Shown: positions 11,040-22,378 of the stretch, one piece after another | Layout of the letters: the number at the start of each line of letters is the position of its first letter | Position numbering within the stretch: the stretch's first letter is position 1 | Source: Ectobius pallidus | Taxonomy: Eukaryota > Arthropoda > Insecta > Blattodea > Ectobiidae | Reading direction: 5' to 3' | Length of the DNA stretch: 64,000 nt | NCBI GenBank assembly: GCA_964059195.1 | Contig: CAXKWD010000007.1 | Coordinates: 23,819,023-23,883,022 of the forward strand | Program-made: the position numbers and the translations under genes | Notes under the pieces: generated by a model | What the model saw: the letters and a program-made list of their open reading frames with translations, nothing else | Databases searched by the model: none | Told to the model about the DNA's origin: nothing

Positions 11040-11500
11040 TTTAAAAAAATGTTTCCGCTGTTTTATCGAAATTGGCCCAAACGGCAAATTGCTTAAATGT
11101 TGTATAGTAAGTTCAAATTAAAAGACAGAAAATTATTATTTGTAACATTTTTCGTATAAATTCTCTAAGGGTAGTTATAAGCCCGCCATATCTGTCTTAC
11201 AGTCACGCTTTAAATCTCGCGGTGCTTATAATACAGCTTTGCATTGGGCTGAAAGAACTGAATGTGCATATCCCACAATGCAGACGCTTATTGTTTGTGA
11301 GAATGTGAAGTAAAGAAAACACAATATCAATGTCGAATGAGTGTATCACATGGTTTTTAATATTAGTTTACGGCAAGCGGGACTCCCAAATTGAATCAAA
11401 ACCCTACCGTTGTATGCAGTGGCCATGATGAAAGCTGGAAAGCGCAGATCATAATTTATAGAAAGACTGTGGTGACAGAACGTTATCTGATATGCACCTG
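11040..11500. repeat. Diverged relative of the 4904-5728 element
   Basis: The region from TCGTATAAATTCTCTAAGGG through GAGAATGTGAAGTAAAGAAA aligns by eye with 5300-5465. The ends are unclear. Confidence 0.45.
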
Positions 11501-11782
11501 GTAATGGTTTAGGCCTATGGAAAACTCGAAATATTAAAGATGTGGCTACCCAGTGAAACGGTTGGACGTCAGCGAAGGGAAGACTTGCGTTTATTTTTCA
11601 ATATGGTCCAACCCATTCAACCATTTTAGAAACATGATTTACCAGCAGAGAGAAATACGTAAAATCATGGTTTTCAAAACTCAAGAACTATTCTGATTCC
11701 ATTTATGTATATACATCAGTTTTAATACGGGACCATTAAGGTGCGGGTGTACTAAACTATCAACTTGCCTTCATTCCTTATT

Positions 11783-12060
11783 TATTAAGTACCAGAATAG
11801 TACTTTATAAGATTGTGTGGGAGACGGGAAAATGTCTTTCATGTGAGTGTGCGATTGTCAAAATATCACAAATCTGTTTAGTTTTGCTGATGCTCGACGA
11901 TTTCAATCTGATAAAAAAACTAGACTTCTTCTTCCACAAGGCCTGCTTAATGAATCGATCTGGAGCTTAACTCGGCCTTATTTTCTGCATATTATAATTG
12001 CAATTAGCACTGATTAAGCAAAAGCATTTTTGTTACATCAGTTCACCTGATTTTATTTAT
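11783..12060 (-). mobile_element. Foldback-element fragment
   Basis: ATTAAGTACCAGAATAGTAC at 11783 matches the terminal repeat of the elements at 17851 and 26332. The interior (CGACGATTTCAATCTGATAA and the CAGTTCACCTGATTTTATTT stretch) is the reverse complement of 27375-27620. A (TTTC)n run follows at 12078-12105. Confidence 0.65.
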
Positions 12061-12231
12061 TTACTTCCTACAATCTTTCTTTCGATCTTTCTTTCTTTCT
12101 TCCTATTAATCTTTTCAGGATGTTGCTAACTCAGGCAACTTATACTTTCTAAAATATTTCATAACAGTATTCTGGCATTTATTCTAGTTGTCGTATACAA
12201 CTAGAAACACACTGTTTTGTTGAATAGTTAA

Positions 12232-14348
12232 TCTATATTAATAAAAATGAATTTACACAAGGGTTGTTGCCGCATCACTTGAGAACGGCTCAACCGATTT
12301 GGATGATTCTTTTTTTGTTGTGTTCGTAATTGTCAGGACAAGGTTTGTATGAAAGAACATTTTTGGAAAATCCACGGGAAAAGTCGGAAATGTGATGAAA
12401 TGAGGCAAAGTTAGACAAAGTTAGAGAGTTCTGCTGTCAATTGTTTACATAAAAAGAAGATTAAAAAAATTGAAGTGTGACAAAAGAAGTGTGATATTCA
12501 CAGTTTGAGAGTTCCACTTTCACATGTTTTCATAACAAAACAAACAAAAACAAAAGTGAGTCTTGCAACCAAACCAAATCGAAAGTGTGTTATCCATTCA
12601 TTTTGAGAATGCAAGTCCGTGTAAACAAATGCACGTGATTTGAACCCCACCACACATCATGCTACAAGACAATATAGTGCGGTATTAGATTTTATTTTTA
12701 TAACAGTAAAAGCTCATAAAATGTGACGAAAATTTTTAAGATAATAATATCAACTTATTGCAAATGTTTCAATGTATTGCGAAACGTGGCATTCGTGATA
12801 TAACCCTCCAGTTTGCGAGAGTCATTGTTGTGAATAATGTAAACATACAAATTTCAGTGAACAGCCAAACGTGGTGTTTATAATTTATAACCCAGCCTGT
12901 GAGAAGCATTAAACATAATGACTGAAATTCAACCAGGTCCAAGTGGCATAGTTAAAAATAAGAGAGGTAAATCTTTGCGAAGTGGACAGAAGGAAATTAT
13001 ATTGAATGTGTTTAATGGGTTAAAAAAATATCCAGCACTTGCAATTGAGGACGTTGTAAAATTGACATCTGAATTCACCGGTATATCTACCAGAAGCATC
13101 TGGAAAGTACGTAGTGAATACACAGACTCTGGTGTAGTGAAAACTCCTCCAAGAAAGGCTTAAAAGCCGCGTAGTGTTTTAGATAACATTGATGACTTTG
13201 TGAAAAGTGCTATTCGAGCAAAAGTTCATCAATTCTTTTTTGATAACATACCTCCAACTGTGAATGAACTTCTTTGTGCTGTCAATGAGGACTTCGACCT
13301 ACCTAATTTTAAAAGAACAATATTTTATAAGTTATTGTTGGACATTGGAATGAAATATGTGAAAAGAAGTGAGGTTAATGTTATAGTAGATCGTGATGAT
13401 ATTATACTTTGGAGAAGACGATATCTTAGAGCTGTACGGCAATACCGAGCAGAGGGTCGAAGTTTATTACTTAGGCGAGACATAGGTAAATGCAGGACAC
13501 ACCACCCCTAAAATTTGGCATGACACTACTGTTGAATCAAATGAAAAAGCTTTTAGGGCAGGATTAAGTCAAGGTTTTAAAAAATCCTATGGGTAAGGGG
13601 AAACGCCTAATAGTTACGCATATAGGTAGTGATACAGGCTTCGTAGATGGGGGTTTGCTCATTTTTTAGTATAAGAAAACAGGTGAGTACCACGAAGACA
13701 TGAATGTAGAGGTATTTCATAACTGGTTTGCTAATGTTTTGCCGAAACTTGAACCCAACAGTTTAATAGTTATGGACAATGCATCATACCACAGTGTGAA
13801 ACACTATCGGCGTCCAAATACTTCTTGGCGTAAACAAAATATTGTGGAATGACTACAAGAAAAGAATGTAACATTTAATGATAAAAGTGTTAAGGCAGAG
13901 TTAGTGAGCTCAGCACAGGAATTCGCGGACAAAGATGAAAATAAATATGTGGTTGATGATATGGCAAATAAAGCGGGCCATCAAGTACTGAGGTTGCCCC
14001 CTTATCATAGCAATTTGAATCCAATTGAACTGGTATGGAGTTTTATCAAAGGGTTTGCGGCCTGAAATAACAAAACTTTTAAATTATGCGATGTTAGGAA
14101 ACGGTTTGACAGAGCAGTATTGATGGTGACGCCAGAAATGTGGGAAAAGGAAATCAAGCATGTAATGGCTATATCTAGCGTTTTCTGAGGAAATAGTTTG
14201 AGTGTGATAAGTCGTTCTTCCTCATTTCAAGTTCTATGTAGGCCTACATATTATACAAGATCCTAGAGTTTGAAAATCGGAAGTCCTTCATAAGTTAATT
14301 TCAAATTACAAAATAAAAACCCGGGCGACGCCGGGCCTTTTAAGCAAG
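12232..14348 (+). mobile_element. Helitron carrying a DDE transposase gene
   Basis: The left end is TCTATATTAATAAAAATGAA after an A. The right end has the hairpin CCCGG-GCGACG-CCGGG (about 14320-14335), then CCTTTTAAG and CAAG (CTAG with one change), followed by T. The left ~200 bp is shared with the Helitron at 16208, and the right ~150 bp is shared with those at 15332 and 16208. There is no Rep or helicase domain. Instead the body holds a broken DDE transposase gene (12918-14188). A DNA transposon nested inside would show its own inverted ends around that gene; I saw none. Confidence 0.75.
12918..14188 (+). pseudogene. IS630/Tc1-type DDE transposase, broken
   Basis: The start is ATG at 12918. 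The N-terminal ~80 codons form a helix-turn-helix-like DNA-binding region (S-G-Q-K-E-I-I-L-N-V-F, then a basic PPRKA). A TAA at 13161 interrupts the frame, and the same frame resumes to 13511. The segment that should hold the first catalytic Asp (LDETW in this family) reads L-G-E-T-stop in the shifted frame near 13468, so Asp is changed to Gly and Trp to a stop. Further on are the second Asp (LIVMDNASYH near 13768) and the Glu region (NLNPIELVW near 14014-14040), with TGA for TGG near 13850. It would have cut and joined DNA in the nucleus; it cannot now. A shorter relative lies at 16581-16847 in the same place of a sister Helitron, so the gene travelled with the family. Confidence 0.8.
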
Positions 14349-14366
14349 TATTATATATATATAAGT

Positions 14367-14400
14367 AAAGTGATCCCTATACAGGCCATGGAGACCCAGA
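14367..14400 (-). mobile_element. SINE family 1 3' end fragment
   Basis: GTGATCCCTATACAGGCCAT is the reverse complement of the SINE end at 7317-7338. Only about 34 bp remain. Confidence 0.7.
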
Positions 14401-15331
14401 GGGTCTATATATATATACAAAAAAGCTAAGACTCTTTAATTTTGAGCCTTTCCCTTAATGAGTTCCCAGTTTTAACGCAATAACAGAAAATAATACTAGT
14501 GTTTCGATTTTTTTGGTATAGTTGTAATGGAGTTGTTATTGAATATGTCGGTCGCGAGGTCGGGTACGAAATGGTAATTAACCCGCGGTCGCGTCCCTGA
14601 CGGTCTCACCAATTGATTCCAATCAGAGCAGCATCACTGATTTTTAAATTAGACATTAGAACTGCGTCTTGTGCAAGTCGTAATGCTGAACCACTGACAC
14701 ATTGCTTTATATCCTGAATACCGTACTAAGATTTCATCCAGTTTACCCAAGTCGACATATTTGATTTCTTCCAGATAAATTTTCTATCTCGGGATAATAA
14801 ATTCCTCTTCACAGAAACATTCTGACCTATAGACAGTTATAGAACGACAGTGTGAAATGTAAATGTACTGTAACGAAATAAGGACAACAGTTTATTAAGT
14901 TTTTTTTATTATTTTTTATTTATTTTTTAATGGACTAAAATTAAGTAGCCGAAACGTATAAAAAAACGAACAATATTTTAGTATATTTACCTGAAATGAA
15001 TAATATTTTATCCCAGTAACTTGAACAGTCTGGCATCTTTAAATGCAGGAGAATCTAACACAAAATATTAACTTCACTTCTTTTTTAGTATCCTTATGAG
15101 AACCAAGAAAAAGGTACGTAATTTAGTAGAAGATTGTTAGAATGTTTGCAAACTGTGTTAAAATTACTACTATTCTTTTTATTTGCTCCTATTTTGGGTA
15201 TTTTCTCAAAATAAAGTTTGATATATTATATATATAATTACCGAATCTATTAAACCTATTATTATATATTAATTTTCGGTGATTTTACGTCAGCGATAGC
15301 CCATTTGAGCTTATTTTCAGTCATTAACATA
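14401..15331. other. No gene seen
   Basis: AT-rich DNA with short TA runs (14405, 15222-15238). No supported feature. Confidence 0.5.
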
Positions 15332-16207
15332 TCTCTTCTCTTCTCTATATATATAAAAGGCTTTGTCCTGACTGACTGAATGAATGACTGACTGACTGAT
15401 TGACTGAATGACAGGAATCAACGTACAGCCTAAACTATAACAGGTAGAGACTTGGAATTTTGACAGTACCTTCGTTGCATAATGTAGGTGCTCACTAAGA
15501 AAGGATTTTGAAAAATTCTGATTCTAAATGCCAAAAATTAAATGTTTTTGAAAATACTTAATCCCTTTTTACATATAATTATCAATTCCAAATCACAGAA
15601 TATATTGTTGCCAAATGGTATCAGGTGGGCTTGGAAAAAACAAATGAAATGCACTTTTGAGAAACAAGAGAAGTTATCAAAATAATTCATGTTATAAATA
15701 AATATTACAGAATGAAATCCACTAAAATAATGGAATCACATAACTTTCTCTACCCTGGACATAGAGAAAACAAAACGAGGTATGGTAATGTGTATATTAT
15801 TATATTATATCGCAGGTTTTTGGAGAGAAAAGTATGAAAGTGATAATGCTTCCTGTTTAATTTCATCTCCAAAACGGTTTTATGGTAACATAAGAGTGGG
15901 AAATTTCCCGCCTCGATATTACAATTTTATGTTACTGGAATTTCTGTTTCTTCTTATTTAAACCTCTACCAGGCTTGCTGTGCACTGTACAAGCGATGGG
16001 ATGCATAATTCTAGATCCTCTATGAGCCATAAAAAAACTATATCAAGCGTTTTCTGAGGGAATAGTTTGAGTGTAATAAGTCGTTCTTCCTATTTCAAAT
16101 TATAAATGCCTATATAAGGACCTAGAATTTAAAATTGAAAATCCTTCATAAGTTAATTTCCAATTACAAAATGCAAAACCCGGGCGACGCCGGGTCTTTT
16201 AAGCTAG
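15332..16207 (+). mobile_element. Non-autonomous Helitron, first of an abutting pair
   Basis: It begins TCTCTTCTCTTCTCTATAT after an A. The start and the following AAAAGGCTTTGTCCTGACTG are shared with the minus-strand Helitron ending at 57208. The right end has hairpin CCCGG-GCGACG-CCGGG, TCTTTTAAG and CTAG at 16204-16207. The 3' half (from about 15705) is homologous to 17110-17779. It therefore pairs a 5' end of one subfamily with a 3' end of another. Confidence 0.8.
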
Positions 16208-17779
16208 TCTATATTAATAAAAATGAATTTGCAAAAGGGTTGTTGCCGCATCACTTGAGAACGGCTCGACCGATTTGGCTGATTTTTGTTTTGTTGTGAT
16301 CATAATTGTCTGGAGAAGGTTTGTATGAAAGAAATTTTTTTGAAAATCCACGGGGAAAGTCGGAAATGTGATGAAATGAGGCAAAGTTAGACAAAGTTAG
16401 AGAGTTCTGCTGTCAATTGTTTACATAAAAAAATTGAAGTGTGACATATTCACAGTTTGAGAGTTCCGCTTTCACATGTTTTCATAATAAAACAAACAAA
16501 CAAAAACATATAAATTTCAGTGGATAGCGAAATGTGGCACTTATAATTTATAACCCAGTCTTCGAGAAGCATTAATCATAATGACTGAAATTCAACCCGG
16601 TCTGAGTGGCATAATTAAAATTAAGAGAGGTAAGTCTTTGCGAAGTGGACAAAAGGAAATAATATTGAATGTGTTTAGTGGATTTCTTAAAAAATATCCC
16701 AGACTTGCAATAGAGGACATTGTAAAATTGACATTGGAATTCACCGATCTGGAATGTGACTGGAAAGTGGGTAGTGAATACAGAGACTCCGATTTAGTGA
16801 AAACTCATCCAATAAAGCCGCATAGTGTTTTAGATAACATTTCTTGACCAATTTGCACGACATTTTGCACACATACCCAGTTAAGCCCGGGAAGTAACGC
16901 GGTGAACACTAAAATTCAAACAGACCACTCCTTCCCTTTAAAATGTATACAATTTCTGAATATATTATACTGAAAAATGAAATGCAATTCAGTTATAATG
17001 ACAACAGTGTATTGTTTAGAGTGTTCACATAGGGCTTTAGGAATTACATAAAACTGGGCTGTATCAAATTTTGATGCTATCGATGTAATTAATACACTTG
17101 TGAAAATAATTCTTGAAGAATGAAATCCAAGAAAATAAAGCACAATGTGAAGCAGTCACATAACTTTCTCTACCCTAGACATGGAAAATATTTCCTCACT
17201 TCACATTTTGATGTAGAATAAGCGGTCGTATTGCAGGGACAGCTTAAGTGTGTGCCAGTGAGTACGTACATCAGAAGTCAGTAAAAAATCCTATCCACTG
17301 ATATGTCACTCATAGTTGTAAAGAAGACAAAATAGGGTGGAACATTTTCAGTCCTATGCCCGCAGTATATTATGTCCCAGGTTTTGGGGGAGGAAAGTAT
17401 GAAAGTGATATTGCATTTTTTTTTTAATTTCAGCTCCGAAACGGTTCAATGGTAACATAAGAGTGAGAAATAAAAATTTCCATAAAGACAATACAATCTT
17501 ATGAAATCGGAATTTATGTTCCTTCTTATTTCAACCCCTCCCAGGCATGGTGTGTAGAAGCAACGGAATGCAACATTCGACATCCTCTGTGAGCCAAAAA
17601 AAAAAGCTATGACTAGCGTTTTCAGAGGGAATACTTTGAGTGTGATAAGTCGTTCTTCCTCATTTCAAGTTCTACGTACATGTTATGCAAGACCCTAGAA
17701 TTTGAAAATCGAAAGTCCGTCATAAGTTAATTCAAATAACAAAATGAAAACCCGGGCGACGCCGGGCCTTTTACGCTAG
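16208..17779 (+). mobile_element. Helitron, second of an abutting pair
   Basis: TC at 16208-16209 follows the CTAG of the previous element with no base between them. The 5' ~370 bp match 12232-12900 with deletions. The right end is hairpin CCCGG-GCGACG-CCGGG, CCTTTTACG and CTAG at 17776-17779, then T. It carries only the start of the DDE gene (16581-16847). The middle (about 16985-17060) holds a fragment also present in the foldback element at 18098-18150. Confidence 0.8.
16581..16847 (+). pseudogene. Truncated DDE transposase N-terminus
   Basis: The 88 codons are homologous to the first part of 12918-14188 (same MTEIQPG start and SLRSGQKEIILNVF block), with several replacements and a 4-codon difference at G-F-L-K-K-Y-P. 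After the PHSVLDN block the frame ends at TGA and the rest of the gene, including all catalytic residues, is absent. If translated it would be only the DNA-binding part, but nothing shows that it is expressed. Confidence 0.75.
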
Positions 17780-18258
17780 TAGTTAATAAATATTATTATT
17801 TTATCCCTGAAGATACCTAAAACATTGTGGGAACACAATACACAATTTTCATTAAGTGCCAGAATGGTACTTTCTGAGATCGTAATGTCTATCCGTCCGT
17901 CTATCGGTCTGTCCGTGTGATTGTAAGCACGACAACTCAAAGACGCTTTATCAGATTTTCTCGAAACTTGATCTACTCACTTATAATGTCCATGGATCAA
18001 AGCCTGTTGGTTTTGGACCAAATCGGTAGACCGGTACCAGAGTAACGCCCAATTAGAGGGCTAATTTCTAAAAACATTACACTGAATTCATGAGTTCTCA
18101 TGATAACAATATTGTTTGCAGTGTTCATATAGGGCTTTGGGAGTTGCAATACAAAAAATAAAATCAGGTAAACTGATGTAACAAAGTGCCAGTATGTTTT
18201 TGTTTAATCGGTTATGATTGCAGTTATGATATGCAGAATAAAAAAAAAAGTCAAATTG

Positions 18259-18333
18259 GCCGGTTACGGGATTTGAACCATGGAACTCCAGAATGTGAGG
18301 CCAAGACGTTACCATCTCAGCCAACTGGGTCAG
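18259..18333 (-). mobile_element. tRNA-derived SINE head (family 3) inside the foldback element
   Basis: The minus strand has a leucine/serine-type A-box-like block (TGGCTGAGATGGTAACGTC) and a B-box-like GGTTCAAATCC, with TTGGCCTCACATTC between. Sister copies are at 27661-27734 (minus) and 56267-56341 (plus). Confidence 0.65.
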
Positions 18334-18499
18334 TTTAACGGTCTAGTTGGATAAGCGCATTTAAAGTAATAGTGTTGTCATAGAAAACTGTATTTTAATT
18401 GCCAAAGCCTTATAAGATCACAGTAAAACAATTGACTATGTTGTCATGATAACTGATGTGCATTTCATAAATTCTTTCGAATACGTATATTACCATAAA

Positions 18500-19235
18500 A
18501 TAGGCACTAAATTGAGCATAACTCCGAAACAGGTCAACCGATCTTATCCAATATCAATAGACTTCTTCCCATGGACATTATAAATGTGTATACCAAGTTT
18601 CATAAAAGTCCGGTAAAGCGTATTTGAGTTACCACGTCTTTAAAATAGACACTAAATTGGGTTTTACTACGGTACCGGTCTACCGATTGGTCCAATATCA
18701 GTAGACGTCTTCCCATGTACATTATAAATGGGTATACAAAGTTTCAAGAAAATCCAATAAAGCTTATCTGAGTTATCGCGACTTCTTATATATTAACATA
18801 AAAGGCACTAAATTGGGCATTATTCCGGTACTGACCAACCGATTTGGTCAAATATCAATAGACGTCTTTCCATGGACATTATAAATGCGTATACGAAGTT
18901 TCATAAAAATCCGATAAAGCGTATTTAAAATATACACTAAATTTGGTTTTACTCCGGTACTGGTCAACAGATTAGGTTCAAATTCAATAGGGCACTTTTC
19001 ATGGGCGTCATAAATGGGTATACCAAGTTTCATGGCAATCCGATACAGCGCATTTGAGCTATGGCGCCTTTCTAATATAATCTATTAAATTAGCCACTAA
19101 ATTGGGCATTACTCCGGTACCGGTGAACCGATTTGGTTCAATAACAATAAGGGTTCTTCCCATGGGCATTATAAATGTGTTTTCCAAGTTTCATGAAAAT
19201 CCGAAAAAGCGTATTTGAGTTATGGTGCGTACAGA
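18500..19235 (+). repeat. Five direct repeats of ~130-160 bp
   Basis: Each unit ends with a block like AAAGCGTATTTGAGTTA. Single copies of the same unit occur at 27893-28020 and, inverted, near 17930-18060 and 26420-26540. Divergence is visible, so the array is old. Confidence 0.75.
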
Positions 19236-19310
19236 CACACGGACAGACAGACGGACAGACATTTTTTCGTCCACCACACAATCTCATAAAGTACCATACT
19301 GGCACTTAAT

Positions 19311-20171
19311 AACACTACCCAACATTATTTTTTCGACAAATCATGTAATAAGTTATTTTAACTAAATAAGGTCTCCTGATTTCAGAAATGTCACTATTTG
19401 TTTTGTACCACAGCTAATTCTCGTGTTCGCTGTCTTCAAATGTGTCATGGCGTACACAACTTTAAGGTCTGTGTAGACCTACTTGGAGGCTTGTATTAGC
19501 TAAATAGTAAGTCTTATGAAAACCGATTGCAGCAGCAGTAACGGATTTTGAGAGATCTACAAGTTTGCATCTATGTTGTTTTTTGATTTTTTTTTTCTTT
19601 TTTTTTTCTTCTTATCTTTATTGGTTATACCTTAGATTGAGTTAATTTTTTTTCTTACCTCAAGTAAATTTTGTTTAGTTTTTCTCACAATATGTCATTT
19701 TAAACACTTATAAGACAGATAGAATCGTAAACATCGGCAAGAACTAAGTGTACTTTTCTGTATTTATATGTCTGAAGAAAAAAAATGAAAACGTTAGAGA
19801 CTCAAATGTATGCCCTGAATACCACCATAAAATGATTGTGTAAGAATAACGTTTTGTTAATTAAATATTTAGGAGCCGGTTTGCTTGAGTAATAATTGCC
19901 ATTCATATTTTGTAGCTTTTTTTCAGTCTTAGAAGCCCATAACTCCAAGCGGTCATACAGACCTCATGTTCATGTTAATATAAACGAATAATTACGGTAA
20001 TGGTTATGGGCAAAGATCAGATGGGATGTTAATATGAAACTATCGCGGAATTAGTTTCTGTATTGTTATTTATACATTCAGTGTGTATTAATGGTTTTCT
20101 TATTCATTAATTTATGTGTGTACATATTTCTGACGATCTTACGGAAACAGTTAGGCCTATAACTCGGGTTC
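19311..20171. other. No gene; T-rich block
   Basis: A T-rich tract (about 19576-19655). No coding or element features are supported. Confidence 0.5.
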
Positions 20172-20783
20172 GGATGTTTATGACATGTCATATTTTTATT
20201 TTGACCTCCGTTCTCGCCGCAAACACAAATTAAACATGAATTGCACGCTTTTTATCCTAATCAGACCGTTTTTATTTTGCATATGAAGTCATGTTTTGGT
20301 TATTTTCATGTTCTTGGTGTTTTGGCCATATTTTTAATTTAACGTCATTTTTCAGTTATAAATTGGGTAAAAGAGCACAATTATACATTGTATGTACTAC
20401 ATGGTCGAGTTAAATTTGAAATTTATTTCATTAATTTATGTTTATGCCAAATTAATAGGTAACCTAAATTTTAAAATTAATGCAATTGTTCATATTTTAT
20501 AGGGTCACGCAAGATCTACAAAATATTACGTGTATTTTGAACTGATGAAGCGAGGAAACAGGAACAAATCCTTTAAAATATAAGTTCACGACAAGTAAAA
20601 CTGTAAATAATCAAAATTGTTGGAATGTTAGAATTTAGTGTCTTTAAGCGTTTTGAATTGAAACATTAATTTTTTGAAAATACTTAATTTTATTAGGTCA
20701 TATTTAGGATTTTTGAGTAATATTTAGTCTTTATAAGGGCATATTTGCAGTAATATTTTCCACTTTTTGGGTCATAAGCATCC
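20172..20783 (-). mobile_element. TIR repeat B, copy 2
   Basis: Reverse-oriented relative of 8878-9530. The ends are GGATGTTTATGAC and GTCATAAGCATCC, and the shared interior includes TTCTCGCCGCAAACACAAAT (reverse of the first copy). It has indels and no coding sequence. Confidence 0.68.
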
Positions 20784-21649
20784 GATCTCTAGTTCATCAA
20801 GTATTTACTTACCAGACTCATTTGAAATACCTCCTTCGTAATATCGAGATTAATATAGCTGTTTCTAATAATGTAACAAGTACATCATGTACATCTGTAA
20901 TTCAATTATCATTCAAAATAATTTTGGTCTACCATCATGTTTATATATAATATTCAAATAAACATCAAATGCGATCAAAAATAGATTATACAGAAGGCTC
21001 TGTATGTTGAGTATGTCTATAATTCAGTTTAATTCTATTGTTTCTTTAAATATAATCTCGATTAAAATTCTGATCATGCGTAAAGGTTTAATTGAAATTT
21101 AATTGCATGCAGCTGGTTTGTTAATTGATATAGCTGTATGTGTAACGTCTCATTGTTTCCGGGGTTGCTAATCATGAAAGAAAACAATAACTTTCTAAAA
21201 TTACAGTTCGCGGTGAACACGCTCTATTATTAACATGATTACACTTCCGAGGTGATCTGTGATGACAAAACATTCACCAGTGGTGAGACTCGTATTGTTT
21301 AATGGCAAATTGATTAGGTAGAGATTTTTAAAATTATGAAGAAAGAAATTTTAAGCAAATCTGGTCAACCAGACAACTCTGACTACTATGCACATAAGAT
21401 TCAATAAGTTAAAACGTAAAGTGTCCCATTTACACATTTAATTGTAAAATATTATCAATTCAAGAAGACCAGGGTGCTCATAATGTGGAGATGAGTATTG
21501 TCAAGCAGGCGGTATTTTAAGGTATAGGAGCCTGATAACACTAAAGTATGTGGTTATATTATAATACACTATGTAGTGTGTATCTACTCTTCTGCATAAT
21601 TAAATCCACGTGATATCTTGTGAAATATAATAGGCATAATATGTACAAA
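20784..21649. other. No gene seen
   Basis: AT-rich sequence with no supported feature. Confidence 0.5.
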
Positions 21650-21775
21650 ATTATTTATTTATTTATTTAACCTGCCGGTGTTAAGGACATAAGGCCTTCT
21701 CTACCACTAACCCAGGACAAAAATATGAAATACATAATATAATAATAATAATAATAATAATAATAAATGAAAACA
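21650..21775 (-). mobile_element. LINE 3' tail with (AAT)n
   Basis: On the minus strand an (ATT)n tract (plus 21739-21766) precedes the tail phrase AAGGCCTTATGTCCTTAACA and a TTTAAATAAATAAATAA end at 21650. The phrase is close to the plus-strand tail at 10741-10800. Confidence 0.55.
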
Positions 21776-21952
21776 AGAAATGATATACCTGTATACAAGA
21801 AACGTACAATTTACAAAGAAAAAATGTGGTATGTAAGTCCCATAACATGCAATTTAATATTTCAGAAGGATTTCTATGTATAGCAACTTTAAATGTATTG
21901 TTAAAATATAACCATGTATCTGAAAACTACTTCATTAATAATTAATTAAATT

Positions 21953-22021
21953 AAAAGGTAAATTTTTACATACAAGGTTTGATAATTATTATCAAACCTT
22001 GTATGTAAAAATTTACCTTTT
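21953..22021. repeat. Perfect 69-bp palindrome
   Basis: Arms 21953-21986 and 21988-22021 (34 bp each) are exact reverse complements around a single T at 21987. It contains AAGGTTTGATAAT in the left arm. It can form a cruciform or a hairpin RNA. There is no sign that it is part of a larger element. Confidence 0.95.
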
Positions 22022-22378
22022 TTACAATGTCGTAAAAATAGTCCAAATAACAACACATCGGCGACAGTCACAGTCGTATTGTCATTTCATAAATTGAAGA
22101 TCTTTTGGTATTAGCCTATATATGAAATGAAATGATTAGCCTAAATGTCCCGTTAAGGGCAATGACCTCCTCAAAGAGGGTAAGCTCGAATACACCAACA
22201 TGTGGTGAGGTATTCCACATGAGGGATATTTGTGCTATTGGGCTTTTATGCAATTCCTGGTCTTTGTCCACTTACACTAGTCTGAGTCATTGTGTACTTC
22301 ATTGTAGTTTACGTCATTACACTTGTTACGGTCCTATACACTTGTTTTCGTAAGACTTCGGTCGCATATGCACTGGTT

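Larger units (their letters stand above)
17851..19310. mobile_element. Foldback-like TIR element with internal tandem repeats
   Basis: The left end ATTAAGTGCCAGAATGGTAC and the right end, in reverse ATTAAGTGCCAGTATGGTAC, match over about 30 bp. Just inside the right end are five direct units of 130-160 bp (from about 18500, 18648, 18804, 18932 and 19092), each with ACTAAATTGGGC, a CCGGTACCGGT-like core, an ATAGACGTCTTCCCATGG-like block and AGTTTCAT. An inverted partial unit lies inside the left end (about 17930-18060). No transposase is present. A tRNA-like segment (18259-18333) sits inside. Confidence 0.72.

Noticed and set aside
18500..19235. CRISPR-like array
   Set aside because: Units are 130-160 bp, degenerate, without constant short repeats or unique spacers, and the DNA is eukaryotic.
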